Source: Janthinobacterium sp. TB1-E2 (GTDB lineage Bacteria; Pseudomonadota; Gammaproteobacteria; Burkholderiales; Burkholderiaceae_D). From it: 64,000 nucleotides of DNA. Position numbers and translations under genes: made by a program. Below are positions 34,013 to 43,419 of the stretch, piece by piece. The stretch spans positions 806,001 through 870,000 of the forward strand of contig NZ_CP142523.1 of assembly GCF_036885605.1 (NCBI RefSeq), written 5' to 3'. Each line of letters opens with the position of its first letter. The first letter of the stretch is position 1. The notes beneath the pieces were generated by a model. That model saw nothing but the letters and a program-made list of their open reading frames with translations, was not told where the DNA came from and made no database searches.

Positions 34013-34102
34013 CCATTTCACCGTAGTCTGTCGATGCGAAGTTGGCGTCCAGTACGGGAAAAAGCAGATGTGCCGCCACGCGGCATATTCTAAACATGAC
34101 TG

Positions 34103-34120
34103 ACCGGGCCTATGCCCGGT
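34103..34120 (+). terminator. Hairpin between tRNA-Gln and prs
   Basis: ACCGGGC and GCCCGGT pair around CTAT, followed by a weak T-rich run. It could end the tRNA transcript or be a structure in the prs leader. Confidence 0.4.
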
Positions 34121-34161
34121 TAGTGCTTTTCAAGACTTCTATATCACCTCTTGGGACTCCC

Positions 34162-35112
34162 ATGGCTTACGAAAACCTGATGGTTTTTACCGGCAACGCG
34201 AATCCAGCGTTGGCAGAGGGGGTCGCAAAAAACCTCGGCATCCCTCTCGGTAAAGCAAACGTTTCGAAATTCTCCGACGGCGAAGTAATGGTCGAGATTA
34301 ACGAAAACGTACGCGGCAAGGATGTTTTTGTTTTGCAATCCACCTGTGCTCCAACCAACGACAGCCTGATGGAAATCATGCTGATGGTTGATGCCTTGAA
34401 ACGTGCTTCCGCTGGCCGCATCACCGCCGCTATTCCTTACTTCGGCTACGCCCGCCAAGACCGTCGTCCACGCTCCGCGCGTGTGGCGATTTCGGCCAAG
34501 GTGGTGGCGAACATGCTGGAAGAAGCCGGTGTCGAGCGCGTCCTGATCATGGACTTGCACGCCGACCAGATTCAAGGTTTCTTCGATATCCCAGTCGACA
34601 ATATTTACGCTTCGCCAATTTTGCTGGGTGACCTGCAAAAGAAAAACTACCAAGATCTGCTGGTGGTGTCGCCGGACGTCGGCGGTGTGGTACGTGCGCG
34701 CGCCCTGGCAAAACGCCTGGGCTGCGACCTGGCCATCATCGACAAGCGTCGTCCAAAAGCGAACGTGTCCGAAGTGATGAACATCATCGGTGAAGTCGAA
34801 GGCCGCAACTGCGTGATCATGGATGACATGGTCGACACGGCAGGCACCTTGACCAAGGCTGCCGAAGTGCTCAAAGAGCGCGGCGCGAAAAAAGTCGTGG
34901 CGTATTGCACGCACGCGGTGCTGTCGGGCCCGGCGATCGACCGTATTTCGGCCTCGCCACTCGATGAGCTGGTCGTGACCGATACGATCCCACTGTCCGA
35001 AGCGGCCCTGGCCTGCGGCAAGATCCGTCAATTGACGTGCGCGCCGCTGCTGGCCGAGACGTTCAAACGCATCATCAAGGGTGACTCCGTCATCTCGCTG
35101 TTCATCGACTGA
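34162..35112 (+). CDS. prs: Ribose-phosphate pyrophosphokinase (PRPP synthetase)
   Basis: Makes PRPP from ribose 5-phosphate and ATP for nucleotide, histidine and tryptophan synthesis. From ATG 34162 the product is 316 residues, a standard length for the family; the frame upstream to 34042 has no family similarity. It has the PRPP-synthetase signature [17 protein letters not shown] and the PRPP loop [10 protein letters not shown]. The codons look more AT-tolerant than those of the neighbours, as often seen for highly expressed genes. Confidence 0.97.
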   Translation: MAYENLMVFTGNANPALAEGVAKNLGIPLGKANVSKFSDGEVMVEINENVRGKDVFVLQSTCAPTNDSLMEIMLMVDALKRASAGRITAAIPYFGYARQDRRPRSARVAISAKVVANMLEEAGVERVLIMDLHADQIQGFFDIPVDNIYASPILLGDLQKKNYQDLLVVSPDVGGVVRARALAKRLGCDLAIIDKRRPKANVSEVMNIIGEVEGRNCVIMDDMVDTAGTLTKAAEVLKERGAKKVVAYCTHAVLSGPAIDRISASPLDELVVTDTIPLSEAALACGKIRQLTCAPLLAETFKRIIKGDSVISLFID

Positions 35113-35139
35113 TTCGATCAGCAGTAACAGACGTAATGC

Positions 35140-35188
35140 CTGCGGCGCGACCGGCTTTTTGCCTGTTGCGCCGCAGTGTTTTAATTTT
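35140..35188 (+). terminator. Terminator after prs
   Basis: CTGCGGCGC at 35140-35148 pairs with GCGCCGCAG at 35168-35176, then TGTTTTAATTTT. A smaller hairpin (GGGTG and CACCC) follows directly. It may only reduce read-through into rplY. Confidence 0.65.
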
Positions 35189-35278
35189 CGGGGTGTTTTG
35201 CACCCCATTTCCGAGGATTCCTGGTCGCGGGCATCCTCATAACACAAGGCGCAAGCCTTGTTCTTCTTGGAGTTTCAC

Positions 35279-35887
35279 ATGAAAGTTATCGCATTTAAAC
35301 GCGAATTGCAAGGTTCCGGAGCGAGCCGCCGCCTGCGCATTTCCGGCCAAACCCCTGGTATCGTCTACGGCGGCGCTGAAGCCCCTGTGCTGATCTCGCT
35401 GGATCACAACGCCCTGTACCACGCGTTGAAAAAAGAAGTGTTCCACTCGTCGATCCTGGACCTGGAAATCGACGGCGTTTCCCAGCAAGTTCTGTTGCGC
35501 GACTTCCAAGTCCACGCATACAAACAACTGGTTCTGCACGCTGACTTCCAGCGCGTTGACGCATCGCAGCCTATCCACGTGAAAGTGGCTCTGCACTTCA
35601 TCAACGCTGACGTTTCCCCAGCAGTCAAACTGCACGGCGCGACCATCAGCCACGTTGCCAATGAAATCGAAGTAGCTTGCCTGCCAGGCAAACTGCCAGA
35701 ATTCATCAACGTTGACCTGTCGAACATCGACGTCGGCCACTCGCTGCACGTTGGCGACCTGGTCCTGCCAGCTGGCGTGACCGCTGTCACCCACGGCGCC
35801 AACCTGACCATCGCTACTGCTTCGGTACCGGCTGGCCACGTTGCTGCTGAAGCCGCTGCTGCTGAAGTTGTTGCTGACAAGAAGTAA
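35279..35887 (+). CDS. rplY: 50S ribosomal protein L25 (long form, TL5/CTC)
   Basis: Binds 5S rRNA in the large subunit; the long form carries a C-terminal CTC domain. From ATG 35279, which has TTGGAG six bases upstream, the product has 202 residues. The N-terminal 95 residues are the 5S-binding domain ([19 protein letters not shown]), followed by the CTC beta domain. An alanine/glutamate tail ends in ADKK. The prs-rplY-pth order is highly conserved. Confidence 0.96.
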   Translation: MKVIAFKRELQGSGASRRLRISGQTPGIVYGGAEAPVLISLDHNALYHALKKEVFHSSILDLEIDGVSQQVLLRDFQVHAYKQLVLHADFQRVDASQPIHVKVALHFINADVSPAVKLHGATISHVANEIEVACLPGKLPEFINVDLSNIDVGHSLHVGDLVLPAGVTAVTHGANLTIATASVPAGHVAAEAAAAEVVADKK

Positions 35888-35920
35888 TTTTGCCGCCGCA
35901 GCAATGCGGTAGTCGCAAGG

Positions 35921-35954
35921 AAAAACCCGCCAGGTTCGCCGCGCGGGTTTTTTT
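35921..35954 (+). terminator. Terminator after rplY
   Basis: AAAAACCCGC and GCGGGTTTTT pair around a GC-rich loop and run into a T tract. It separates rplY from pth. Confidence 0.85.
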
Positions 35955-36002
35955 CTGCCTGTTTTCACCGATAATGCTTTCTTTTACACTGCAGACACAG
36001 CC

Positions 36003-36587
36003 ATGCCCATACGCCTGATCGTCGGCCTCGGCAACCCGGGACCCGAATACGAACAAACCCGCCACAATGCCGGCTTCTGGCTGGTGGACAATCTTGCCAA
36101 CAGCTTGCCCGGCACGCGCTTGCAGCGCGATTCGCGCTACAACGCCATGCTGGCCAAGACCTCCATCGGCGGCAACGAAGTCTGGCTGCTCGAACCGCTG
36201 ACCTTCATGAACCGCTCGGGCCAGTCCGTGGGCGCGCTGGCGCGCTTCTTCAAGATCGCCGCCGATGAAGTGCTGGTCGTGCATGACGAACTCGATTTGA
36301 TGCCCGGTATCGCGCGCCTGAAAAAGGGCGGCTCGGCGGGCGGCCACAATGGCTTGAAAGACATCACGGCCGCGCTGGGCACGCAGGATTACTGGCGTTT
36401 GCGCCTGGGCATCGGCCATCCGCGCACCTTGAGCCTGCAGCAGCAAGTGGCCGACTTCGTGCTGCACCGCCCGCGCCGCGAAGACCAGGAACTGATCGAG
36501 CAAGCGATCGACAAATCCTTGCAGGTGATGCCGCAGATCGTCGAAGGCAAGTTCGAAGCCGCGACGATGAAACTGCATACGGCCTAG
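36003..36587 (+). CDS. pth: Peptidyl-tRNA hydrolase
   Basis: Releases tRNA from prematurely dropped peptidyl-tRNA. The 194-residue product has the family start [21 protein letters not shown] with the catalytic histidine in RHN, and the substrate motifs [11 protein letters not shown] and [21 protein letters not shown] is also present. Its stop codon directly abuts that of the convergent serine hydrolase with no bases between. Confidence 0.97.
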   Translation: MPIRLIVGLGNPGPEYEQTRHNAGFWLVDNLANSLPGTRLQRDSRYNAMLAKTSIGGNEVWLLEPLTFMNRSGQSVGALARFFKIAADEVLVVHDELDLMPGIARLKKGGSAGGHNGLKDITAALGTQDYWRLRLGIGHPRTLSLQQQVADFVLHRPRREDQELIEQAIDKSLQVMPQIVEGKFEAATMKLHTA

Positions 36588-37685
36588 TTATTTTCCTGCC
36601 TGGCCGAAGCCGGCCATGATGGTTTTCGCCATCTGCTGCTGGCTGGCCTGGGCGCTGCTGCCTTCGCCCGCGTTGGCGGCGATCAACAAGCCGTCGCCGC
36701 TGCCGGGCGCCAGCGCGATCAGCGCGTGCCAGTAGCCGTTCGAGCCAAGGTGGGTGAGCACACGCTGCGGCGCTTGCGGTGGAAAATGCATCACGCCCCA
36801 GCCCAGGGCCGCATTCGTGTCGCCCTGCGCCGTGTGCAGCAACACATACGTTTCCCGTTTCAGCAGCTTGCCCTTGCCTTGTTCGCCGTGCAGTTGATCA
36901 AGCGCAAACTTGGCCCAGTCTTGCATGCTCAGGTGAATCTCCCCATCGGGCGCCATCATCAGCGGATTGCTGGCCATCAAGCCGGCGATCGGCTTGCCTT
37001 CCTTATGCCCCAGATTCTGTCCGCGCACGGTGGGGCCGAACGCGGCCCGCATGCCCAGCGGGCCGAACACTTCGGCCTGCATCAATTCCTCATACGTCTT
37101 GCCCGTGGCCTGTTCCGCGATGGCGGCGGCGATCATGGCGCCGCTGTTCGAGTAGTGCGATTCGCCGCGCGGCGCGGCCACTGGCGCGTCGGCCAGCGCG
37201 CGCTGCGCGTACTCCTGGCGCAGCAGCGGCAAGGGGCGCGTGTCCGCGTAGGTGGAATTGATCCACGCCTCGTCGGGATTGGGCGGCAGGCCGGCGCGGT
37301 GCGACAGCAGATCCATCAGGTTGACGTCGCGGTACTCGGCGCGCATGCCGCCAGCCAGCGCGGGCAGCATGCGCGACAGCGGCGCGTCCCATGACAGCAC
37401 GCCCCGTTCCACCAGCCGCGCGATCAGGGTCACCGTCATGGCCTTGCCGTCCGAGCCGATATTCCACACATCATCGGCGCGCACGGCATCGTGGCCATCA
37501 TTGGCGCGCACGCCAGCTTGCGCCTGCGCATCGATCTTGCCGTCGCGGATCACGAGTATGGCCATGGCCGGCACGCTCTTGTCGGCCAGCGCCTGCTGCA
37601 ACATGGCGTTCACGTCATGGGCGCGGGCGGCGCCGCTGAGCAAAAAGGCGGTGCTGCAAACGAGCGAGGCAAGCAGGGTTTTCAT
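36588..37685 (-). CDS. Serine hydrolase of the beta-lactamase/DD-peptidase (class C-like) family
   Basis: A secreted 365-residue enzyme with a signal peptide (cleavage near AARA-HD). The active-site SxxK is S78-D-G-K81, the second motif is Y178-S-N180, and the third looks like HLGSNG near the C-terminus instead of KTG. This pattern is typical of class C-like esterases, D-aminopeptidases and DD-peptidases (Pfam Beta-lactamase). There is no AmpR gene beside it, so a dedicated antibiotic-resistance role is not supported. The substrate is unknown. Confidence 0.85.
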   Translation of the reverse strand: MKTLLASLVCSTAFLLSGAARAHDVNAMLQQALADKSVPAMAILVIRDGKIDAQAQAGVRANDGHDAVRADDVWNIGSDGKAMTVTLIARLVERGVLSWDAPLSRMLPALAGGMRAEYRDVNLMDLLSHRAGLPPNPDEAWINSTYADTRPLPLLRQEYAQRALADAPVAAPRGESHYSNSGAMIAAAIAEQATGKTYEELMQAEVFGPLGMRAAFGPTVRGQNLGHKEGKPIAGLMASNPLMMAPDGEIHLSMQDWAKFALDQLHGEQGKGKLLKRETYVLLHTAQGDTNAALGWGVMHFPPQAPQRVLTHLGSNGYWHALIALAPGSGDGLLIAANAGEGSSAQASQQQMAKTIMAGFGQAGK

Positions 37686-37808
37686 GGTGTCTCCAGTCGA
37701 TAGGGGTGGGCGAACATGTTAAAATGGTCGCAAAACATGATCTAATTATTGTTTTACGATAATTTATTCTAACGGCACTAGCCGCTTTCGTATACTTTTC
37801 TTTTAACT

Positions 37809-38384
37809 ATGAAAAAAAATCAGACGGCGCCCGCGGCGCTGAGCCGGCGCGTGCGCTACGGCGTTTCGGGATTCTTTGTCTTGTACCTGCTGCTGACGGT
37901 GCTGGGCTGGCTGGCGCCCGCGCCGGCCGTGCAGGGAGCCGTCGGCAACGCCGGCATGTATGAGCTGTTGCTGCAATTGCAGAGCCAGACATTCGAGCGC
38001 CTGGCCGCCATGCCCTTGTGGCAGCGGGGACTGGGCCTGGCGCTGGCCTTGCCGGCCTTGTGCGTGCTGGGTGACGCCGTGCGCCAGCTGGCCGCGGTCT
38101 TGCGCCAGTTCGAGCAGGGCGTGTTTTTTACGCCGCAGGTAGCGCGGCACTTTCGCCGTTTCGCCGGCGGCTTGCTGCTGGGGACGGTGCTGACTTTGCT
38201 GGAACCGACCGTGCGCGGCATGCTGTTCGGCTTGCTGGAAGAGGGGACGAGCCAGTTGCGTCTGGTCATCGACATCACGGGCGGCGACCTGTGGACCTTG
38301 CTGCTGTGTTCCGTTTTCTTTGCGCTGGCGCAAATCCTCCATGAAGGCCAGCGATTGGCCGATGAAAACAGCGGGTTCATCTGA
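37809..38384 (+). CDS. DUF2975 membrane protein
   Basis: A 191-residue protein with four hydrophobic segments (about 18-38, 75-95, 118-140 and 160-178), matching the DUF2975 family of small integral membrane proteins. The family typically sits next to a small HTH gene, as here: the next start codon overlaps the stop by one base. The upstream 120 bases are AT-rich and shared with the divergent serine hydrolase gene. Function unknown; the pairing suggests a membrane partner for the regulator. Confidence 0.82.
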   Translation: MKKNQTAPAALSRRVRYGVSGFFVLYLLLTVLGWLAPAPAVQGAVGNAGMYELLLQLQSQTFERLAAMPLWQRGLGLALALPALCVLGDAVRQLAAVLRQFEQGVFFTPQVARHFRRFAGGLLLGTVLTLLEPTVRGMLFGLLEEGTSQLRLVIDITGGDLWTLLLCSVFFALAQILHEGQRLADENSGFI

Positions 38385-38617
38385 TGGGTATCGTCGTGCG
38401 CCTCGACCTGGTACTGGCCAGGAAAAAAGTGAAATCGAAGGAACTGGCCGCCTTCATCGGCATCACGGAACAGAATTTGTCTCTCTTGAAATCGGGCAAG
38501 GTGCGCGGCGTGCGTTTCGATACCCTGTCGAAGATTTGCGAAATGCTCGAATGCCAGCCCGGCGACATCCTGGAATTCGATGCGTCGCAGCCGGACGACG
38601 GGGATGGCGGCAGTTAG
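38384..38617 (+). CDS. Small XRE/YozG-type helix-turn-helix regulator
   Basis: A 77-residue Cro/C1-type DNA-binding protein of the YozG subfamily. The HTH is visible as SKELAAFIGITEQNLSLLKSG, followed by FDTLSKICEMLECQPGDIL, the usual second half. It is translationally coupled to the DUF2975 gene (TGATG overlap). It probably regulates its own operon. No effector domain. Confidence 0.9.
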   Translation: MGIVVRLDLVLARKKVKSKELAAFIGITEQNLSLLKSGKVRGVRFDTLSKICEMLECQPGDILEFDASQPDDGDGGS

Positions 38618-38771
38618 CGGCACAGAGGGCGGTTTTTTTGAAGAGTTGGGTGCATAGAGGTACAATTGACCCTTACGAGCATTAATACAGCAAGATTATC
38701 CAGAAAACGCCGGTACAGGCCGTTTTTGCACCAGCCGCTTGCCGGCAAAATTGATTAATTAAAGGTTTTCC

Positions 38772-39863
38772 ATGAGTCTCCAATGCGGTATCGTCGGCTT
38801 GCCGAACGTCGGCAAGTCCACCCTGTTCAATGCACTGACGAAAGCCGGCATCCCGGCTGAAAACTATCCGTTCTGCACCATCGAGCCGAACGTCGGCGTT
38901 GTCGAAGTGCCGGATCCGCGCATGGATGCGCTGGCTGCCATCGTCAAGCCGGAACGCATGGTCAACGCCATTGTGGAATTCGTCGACATCGCCGGCCTGG
39001 TGGCTGGTGCATCGAAGGGCGAGGGCCTGGGCAACCAGTTCCTGTCGCACATCCGCGAAACGGACGCCATCGTCAACGTCGTGCGCTGCTTCGAAGATGA
39101 CAACGTCATCCACGTGGCTGGCAAGATCAACCCGCTCGACGATATCGAAGTCATCCAGACCGAACTGGCGCTGGCCGACATGGGCACCGTGGAAAAAGCC
39201 ATCCACCGCGAAAACAAGAAAGCCCGCTCGGGCGACAAGGATGCGGCCAAGCTGCTGGCCATCATGGAACGCATGATGCCTTACCTGAACGACGCCAAGC
39301 CCGTGCGCGCCATGGGCCTGGACGCGGACGAAATGGAACTGATCAAGCCGCTGTGCCTGATCACGGCCAAGCCCGCCATGTTTGTGGCCAACGTGTCCGA
39401 TTCGGGCTTCACGGACAACCCGCTGCTGGACCAGCTGACGGCCTATGCGCAATCGCAAAACGCCCCCATCGTCGCCATCTGCGCCGCGCTGGAAGCGGAA
39501 ATCGCCGATCTGGACGACGCCGACAAGGGCGCTTTCTTGGCCGACATGGGCATGGAAGAGCCAGGCCTGGACCGTCTGATCCGCGCCGGCTACAAGCTGC
39601 TGGGCCTGCAAACCTACTTCACGGCAGGCGTGAAGGAAGTGCGCGCGTGGACCGTCCCCGTGGGCGCCACGGCGCCGCAAGCGGCCGGCGTGATCCACAC
39701 CGACTTCGAACGCGGCTTCATCCGCGCGCAAACCATCGCCTATGACGACTTCATCGCCTACAAGGGCGAAGCGGGCGCCAAGGAAGCGGGTAAGATGCGC
39801 GCCGAGGGCAAGGAATACGTGGTCAAGGATGGCGACGTGCTGAACTTCCTGTTCAACGTCTAA
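38772..39863 (+). CDS. ychF: Redox-regulated ATPase YchF (OLA1 family)
   Basis: Obg-family P-loop protein that prefers ATP and binds ribosomes. The 363-residue product has G1 GLPNVGKST (9-17), the [20 protein letters not shown] switch segment, and the C-terminal TGS domain ([15 protein letters not shown] to the end). The length is exactly that of the family. It often follows pth in proteobacteria; here three genes intervene. Confidence 0.96.
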   Translation: MSLQCGIVGLPNVGKSTLFNALTKAGIPAENYPFCTIEPNVGVVEVPDPRMDALAAIVKPERMVNAIVEFVDIAGLVAGASKGEGLGNQFLSHIRETDAIVNVVRCFEDDNVIHVAGKINPLDDIEVIQTELALADMGTVEKAIHRENKKARSGDKDAAKLLAIMERMMPYLNDAKPVRAMGLDADEMELIKPLCLITAKPAMFVANVSDSGFTDNPLLDQLTAYAQSQNAPIVAICAALEAEIADLDDADKGAFLADMGMEEPGLDRLIRAGYKLLGLQTYFTAGVKEVRAWTVPVGATAPQAAGVIHTDFERGFIRAQTIAYDDFIAYKGEAGAKEAGKMRAEGKEYVVKDGDVLNFLFNV

Positions 39864-39894
39864 TCCCGACCCGCTCCCGTACGGAGCCGCCACG

Positions 39895-39928
39895 AACCCT
39901 GCAAGTCATTGATTTGCAGGGTTTTTTA
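39895..39928 (+). terminator. Terminator after ychF
   Basis: AACCCTGCAA and TTGCAGGGTT pair around an eight-base loop and run into TTTTT. Confidence 0.9.
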
Positions 39929-39989
39929 TTGCCCGGATGGCCCAGCGGGCGCGGGATATGGTTGCGGCTGTCCTGTTTTTTACTATATT

Positions 39990-40013
39990 ATGAGAATAAT
40001 TCTCATTTATAAT
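39990..40013 (+). promoter_or_regulatory. Fur box and -10 element of the FecI-type sigma gene
   Basis: TGAGAAT-A-ATTCTCA at 39991-40005 is a perfect 7-1-7 inverted repeat, one base per half away from the Fur consensus TGATAAT-N-ATTATCA. A perfect TATAAT follows at 40008-40013. Iron-loaded Fur bound here would block transcription of the sigma factor. Confidence 0.82.
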
Positions 40014-40058
40014 CCGATGCGCCTGTTCTTGCCGGCCGTTGGCGACAGGAAGGGTATC

Positions 40059-40577
40059 GTGAGCACCGCCGAGTTAGCGCTTCAGCAGCAAGTCAGCAGT
40101 CTGTACACCGACCACCATCACTGGCTGCGTGGCTTGCTGCGCCGTAAACTCGGCAATGCCTTCGATGCGGCCGACCTGGCGCACGACGTGTACCTGCACC
40201 TGATGAAGACGGGCAGGGTGCCGCCGGCCGGGGAGTCGCGCCGCCATCTGACGCAGATCGCCAACGGCATGGTCATCGACCTGTACCGCCGCCGCCAGAT
40301 CGAAACGGCCTACCTGGAAGTGCTGGCCCTGGTGCCCGAAGCGCTGGCGCCGTCCGAGGAAGAGCGCGCGCTGGTGATCGAGGCGCTGACGGAAATCGAT
40401 GCCGTGCTGCACCAGCTGCCCGCCAAGGCACGCAAGGCCTTGTTGCTGTGCAAACTCGATGGCCTGAGCTACCGCGACATTGCCACCGAATTGCAGGTGT
40501 CCGTCTCGTCCGTCGAAAAATACATCGCCGCCGGCCTGCTGGCCTGCTACCAGGCCATGCACACCCAAGGCGCCTGA
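40059..40577 (+). CDS. fecI: FecI-type ECF sigma factor for iron-siderophore uptake
   Basis: Extracytoplasmic-function sigma factor of the FecI class. The 172-residue product has region 2 (DAADLAHDVYLHL, then LTQIANGMVIDLYRRR) and region 4 (LPAKARKALLLCKLDGLSYRDIA). The likely start is GTG 40059, with AGGAAGGG just upstream; the ATG at 40018 lies too close to the probable transcription start. A Fur box controls it. fecR follows after three bases. Its likely targets are the two copies of a 41-bp sequence at 41565 and 48868. Confidence 0.9.
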   Translation: MSTAELALQQQVSSLYTDHHHWLRGLLRRKLGNAFDAADLAHDVYLHLMKTGRVPPAGESRRHLTQIANGMVIDLYRRRQIETAYLEVLALVPEALAPSEEERALVIEALTEIDAVLHQLPAKARKALLLCKLDGLSYRDIATELQVSVSSVEKYIAAGLLACYQAMHTQGA

Positions 40578-40580
40578 ACC

Positions 40581-41549
40581 ATGGATGTGGTGATTGCACC
40601 GGCCATCGTGCAGCAGGCGGCCCAATGGATGGCGCGCCTGTGGTCCGATGACGCCAGCGACGAAGACCGGGCTGCCTGTGCACGCTGGTGCGCCGCCCAT
40701 CCGCACCACGCCATCGCCTGGCAGCGTTTGCAGGCGTTCGAGGGCAAGCTGCACAGCGTGCCGCGCGACGCGGCCCGCCATGCGCTGCGCGAACCGGCCC
40801 CGGCCGCCAACCTGAACCGCCGCCGGGCCCTGAAACTGCTGGCCGTGCTGCTGCCCGTAGGCGGCATGGCGTACATGCTGCGCGGCACGGATGCCTGGCA
40901 AGTGGCTACGGCAGGGCATGGCACGGCCACGGGCGAGATCCGCGAGATTACCTTGCCGGACGGCACGCGCGTGATGCTCGCTTCCGCCTCCTCCATCGAC
41001 GTGCGCTTCAGCGCCAGCGAGCGCTTGCTGATACTGCGCAGCGGCGAAATCCTCGTCACGACGGCGCACGATCCCGATCCGGCCCAGCGGCCTTTCCGCG
41101 TGCAGGGCCGCCATGGCACGGTGCAGGCGCTGGGCACGCGTTTTACTTTACGCCAAGACGAATACACGTCGCGCGTGGCCGTCTTCGAGGGCGCCGTCGA
41201 GGTGCGTCTCGCGCATGCGCCGGGCCGTCCCGTGCGCATCGACACGGGCCAGGGCGCCGTCTACTCGGCCGACATCGTGCAGTCTGGCGCACCCGCGTCC
41301 GCCAGCGCCGCGGCCTGGGCCAAAGGGGTGCTGGTGGCCGACAACATGCGCCTCGATGAGCTGCTTGCGGAACTGGCCCGCTACCGTCCCGGCCTGCTGC
41401 GCTGCGACCCGGCCGTGGCCAGCCTCACCGTCAACGGCGTGTTTTCCTTGCGCGATACGGACCGCGCGCTGCACAACCTGGCGCTGGCCTTGCCCGTGCA
41501 AATCGTTGCGCGCACGCGCTACTGGGTGACCGTCCAGGCCGCTGCCTGA
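40581..41549 (+). CDS. fecR: FecR-type anti-sigma/sigma regulator
   Basis: Membrane protein that relays the loaded state of the TonB receptor to FecI. The 322-residue product has the cytoplasmic DUF4880-like N-terminus with conserved tryptophans (WMARLW and CARWCAAHPHHAIAWQR), one membrane helix (about 83-100) and the periplasmic FecR domain (EITLPDGTRVMLASASSIDV). A C-terminal secretin/TonB short-domain partner segment ends it (LRLDELLAEL-type). A signalling receptor with the matching N-terminal domain is encoded at 48943. Confidence 0.9.
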   Translation: MDVVIAPAIVQQAAQWMARLWSDDASDEDRAACARWCAAHPHHAIAWQRLQAFEGKLHSVPRDAARHALREPAPAANLNRRRALKLLAVLLPVGGMAYMLRGTDAWQVATAGHGTATGEIREITLPDGTRVMLASASSIDVRFSASERLLILRSGEILVTTAHDPDPAQRPFRVQGRHGTVQALGTRFTLRQDEYTSRVAVFEGAVEVRLAHAPGRPVRIDTGQGAVYSADIVQSGAPASASAAAWAKGVLVADNMRLDELLAELARYRPGLLRCDPAVASLTVNGVFSLRDTDRALHNLALALPVQIVARTRYWVTVQAAA

Positions 41550-41564
41550 CAATTTCGCGGACCC

Positions 41565-41605
41565 GATTGAGGGTTTTGCATTCTCGTTCGGGATATAGGG
41601 TGAGA
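41565..41605 (+). promoter_or_regulatory. Candidate FecI-dependent promoter, copy A (siderophore transport operon)
   Basis: A 41-base sequence that begins GATTGAGGGTTTTGC, contains TCGTTCGGGA and ends ATAGGGTGAGA. It matches copy B at 48868-48908 in 38 of 41 positions, far outside chance. It lies between fecR and the first transporter gene. The -35 and -10 elements cannot be assigned with certainty by eye. Confidence 0.72.
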
Positions 41606-41652
41606 GCCACCTTTATCCATTGAACTTATGCACGCTTTTTCCCGTTTTTCCC

Positions 41653-43419
41653 ATGAGTAGCCCAAGCCGCCAAGCCGGCCCGATCAGCCGGATACTGCAG
41701 CCCATCCGCGGGCGCCTGATCGCCGCCGCCGTGCTGGCCGGTATGGGTTCCATGCTGACCCTGGTGCCGCTGGCCGGCATCGCGCACATCGCCAGCATCG
41801 CCCTGGCCCCTGCGGCCACGCAGCTTGGCATCTGGCCCACCATTCTCGCCAGCGTCGCCTGCCTGTTTGCCGGCATGGCCCTGATCACGCTGGGCGAGCT
41901 GGCCGCGCATCTGGCCGACAACCGCCTCACCCATCAATTGCGCCTGCAAGCCATGCAGCGCCTGGGGCAGGTGCCGCTGGGCTGGTTCACCAGCCGTGCC
42001 TCGGGCGAGGTCAAGCAGGCGATGCAGGACGATATCAATACCCTGCACAGCCTCACCGCGCACTTTTATACGACGACGGGACGCGCCGTGGGCGCCATCG
42101 CCATCTCCGTCATTTACTTGTTCGCCATGGACTGGCGCCTGGCCCTCGTCGCCATCCTGCCATTTCCCGGCTTCTTCCTGTTCTTCGGCCGCGCCATGAA
42201 GGCCAGTGGCGGCAATATGGAGCAATTTGTCGCCGGCATGGGGCGCATCAACAATGCCGTGGTGGAATTCGTCAACGGCATCCCCGTGGTCAAGGCCTTT
42301 GGCGCCACGGGACGTGCGCACGGCAGCTACCGCGCCGCCGTCGATGCGTTTGCCGAGGCGTTTGCCGCGTTTACGCGCCCCCTGGTCGGCTCCATGGCGA
42401 ATGCCAATGCGCTGATCGCGCCCGTCGCCGTGCTGGGCGTGGTGGTGCTCGCCGGCACCGTCTTCGTGGCGCTGGAGGCGATGGCGCCCATCGATATTCT
42501 GCCGTTCGCCCTCGTGGCGCCCGGCATTTCCGCACCGATGCTGCTGCTGCACTACCTCACGCATGACCTCAACAACGCCACAGGCGCGGCCCAGCGCGTG
42601 CAAGCCTTGCTCGACACGCCCGTACTGGCGCAGCCGGCGCCAGGCCAGCAGCAGGTGCCAGTCGGTACCGAGATTCGCATGGAAAATGTGGGCTATGCCT
42701 ACGATGGGCACAACAAGGTGCTGTCGGACATCACGCTGACTTTGCAGCCCGGCACGGTGACGGCCATCGTCGGCGCTTCCGGTTCCGGCAAGTCGACCCT
42801 GGCGCGGCTGCTGCTGCGCTTTTTCGACCCGACAGAAGGGCGCATCACGCTCGGCGGCGTCGACCTGCGGCACATCGCCACGCCCGAGTTGTACCGGCGA
42901 ATCGGTTTCGTGCTGCAGGAAGTGCGGCTGATCCACGCCAGCGTGCGCGAGAACATTGCGTTGGGCCGCCCATCGGCCAGCACGCACGAGATCGAAGCGG
43001 CGGCGCGCCTGGCGAACATCCACGAGCGCATCCTGGCCTTGCCGCGCGGCTACGATTCCGTTATCGGCGAGGATGCGCAGCTGTCCGGCGGCGAGCTGCA
43101 GCGCGTGAGCATCGCCCGCGCCGTGCTGCTCGATCCATCCGTGCTGGTGCTCGATGAAGCGACGGCCGCGGCCGACGCGGAAAACGAAGTGGCGATCCAG
43201 GATGCGCTGTCGCGCTTTGCCCAAGGCCGCACCCTGCTGGTGATCGCGCACCGGCTCGACACGGTCATGCATACCGACAACATCGTCGTCGTCGAGAACG
43301 GCGCCATCGCCGAGCAGGGCAGCCATGCCGGCTTGCTCGCCCACCAGGGCCGCTATGCGCAACTATGGGCGCTGGGCGGCTATCAGGATTCCCAGGAAGA
43401 TGCGGTGCTCCCATGCTGA
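41653..43419 (+). CDS. ABC transporter, fused permease/ATPase (IrtA/YbtP-like)
   Basis: A 588-residue exporter-fold half-transporter: six membrane helices (about 20-310), then an ATPase domain with Walker A GASGSGKST, signature LSGGELQRVS, Walker B VLVLDEATAAAD and the H-loop in VIAHRLD. With the next gene it forms a heterodimer. Such pairs inside iron loci are usually IrtAB/YbtPQ-type siderophore importers, though export cannot be excluded. The start is ATG 41653; the longer TTG frame is weaker. Its end overlaps the next gene by seven bases. Confidence 0.85.
   Translation: MSSPSRQAGPISRILQPIRGRLIAAAVLAGMGSMLTLVPLAGIAHIASIALAPAATQLGIWPTILASVACLFAGMALITLGELAAHLADNRLTHQLRLQAMQRLGQVPLGWFTSRASGEVKQAMQDDINTLHSLTAHFYTTTGRAVGAIAISVIYLFAMDWRLALVAILPFPGFFLFFGRAMKASGGNMEQFVAGMGRINNAVVEFVNGIPVVKAFGATGRAHGSYRAAVDAFAEAFAAFTRPLVGSMANANALIAPVAVLGVVVLAGTVFVALEAMAPIDILPFALVAPGISAPMLLLHYLTHDLNNATGAAQRVQALLDTPVLAQPAPGQQQVPVGTEIRMENVGYAYDGHNKVLSDITLTLQPGTVTAIVGASGSGKSTLARLLLRFFDPTEGRITLGGVDLRHIATPELYRRIGFVLQEVRLIHASVRENIALGRPSASTHEIEAAARLANIHERILALPRGYDSVIGEDAQLSGGELQRVSIARAVLLDPSVLVLDEATAAADAENEVAIQDALSRFAQGRTLLVIAHRLDTVMHTDNIVVVENGAIAEQGSHAGLLAHQGRYAQLWALGGYQDSQEDAVLPC

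Noticed and set aside
36588-37685. The serine hydrolase as a true AmpC resistance gene
   Set aside because: The third motif is HLG-like, not KTG, and there is no ampR. It more likely belongs to the broader esterase/peptidase group.
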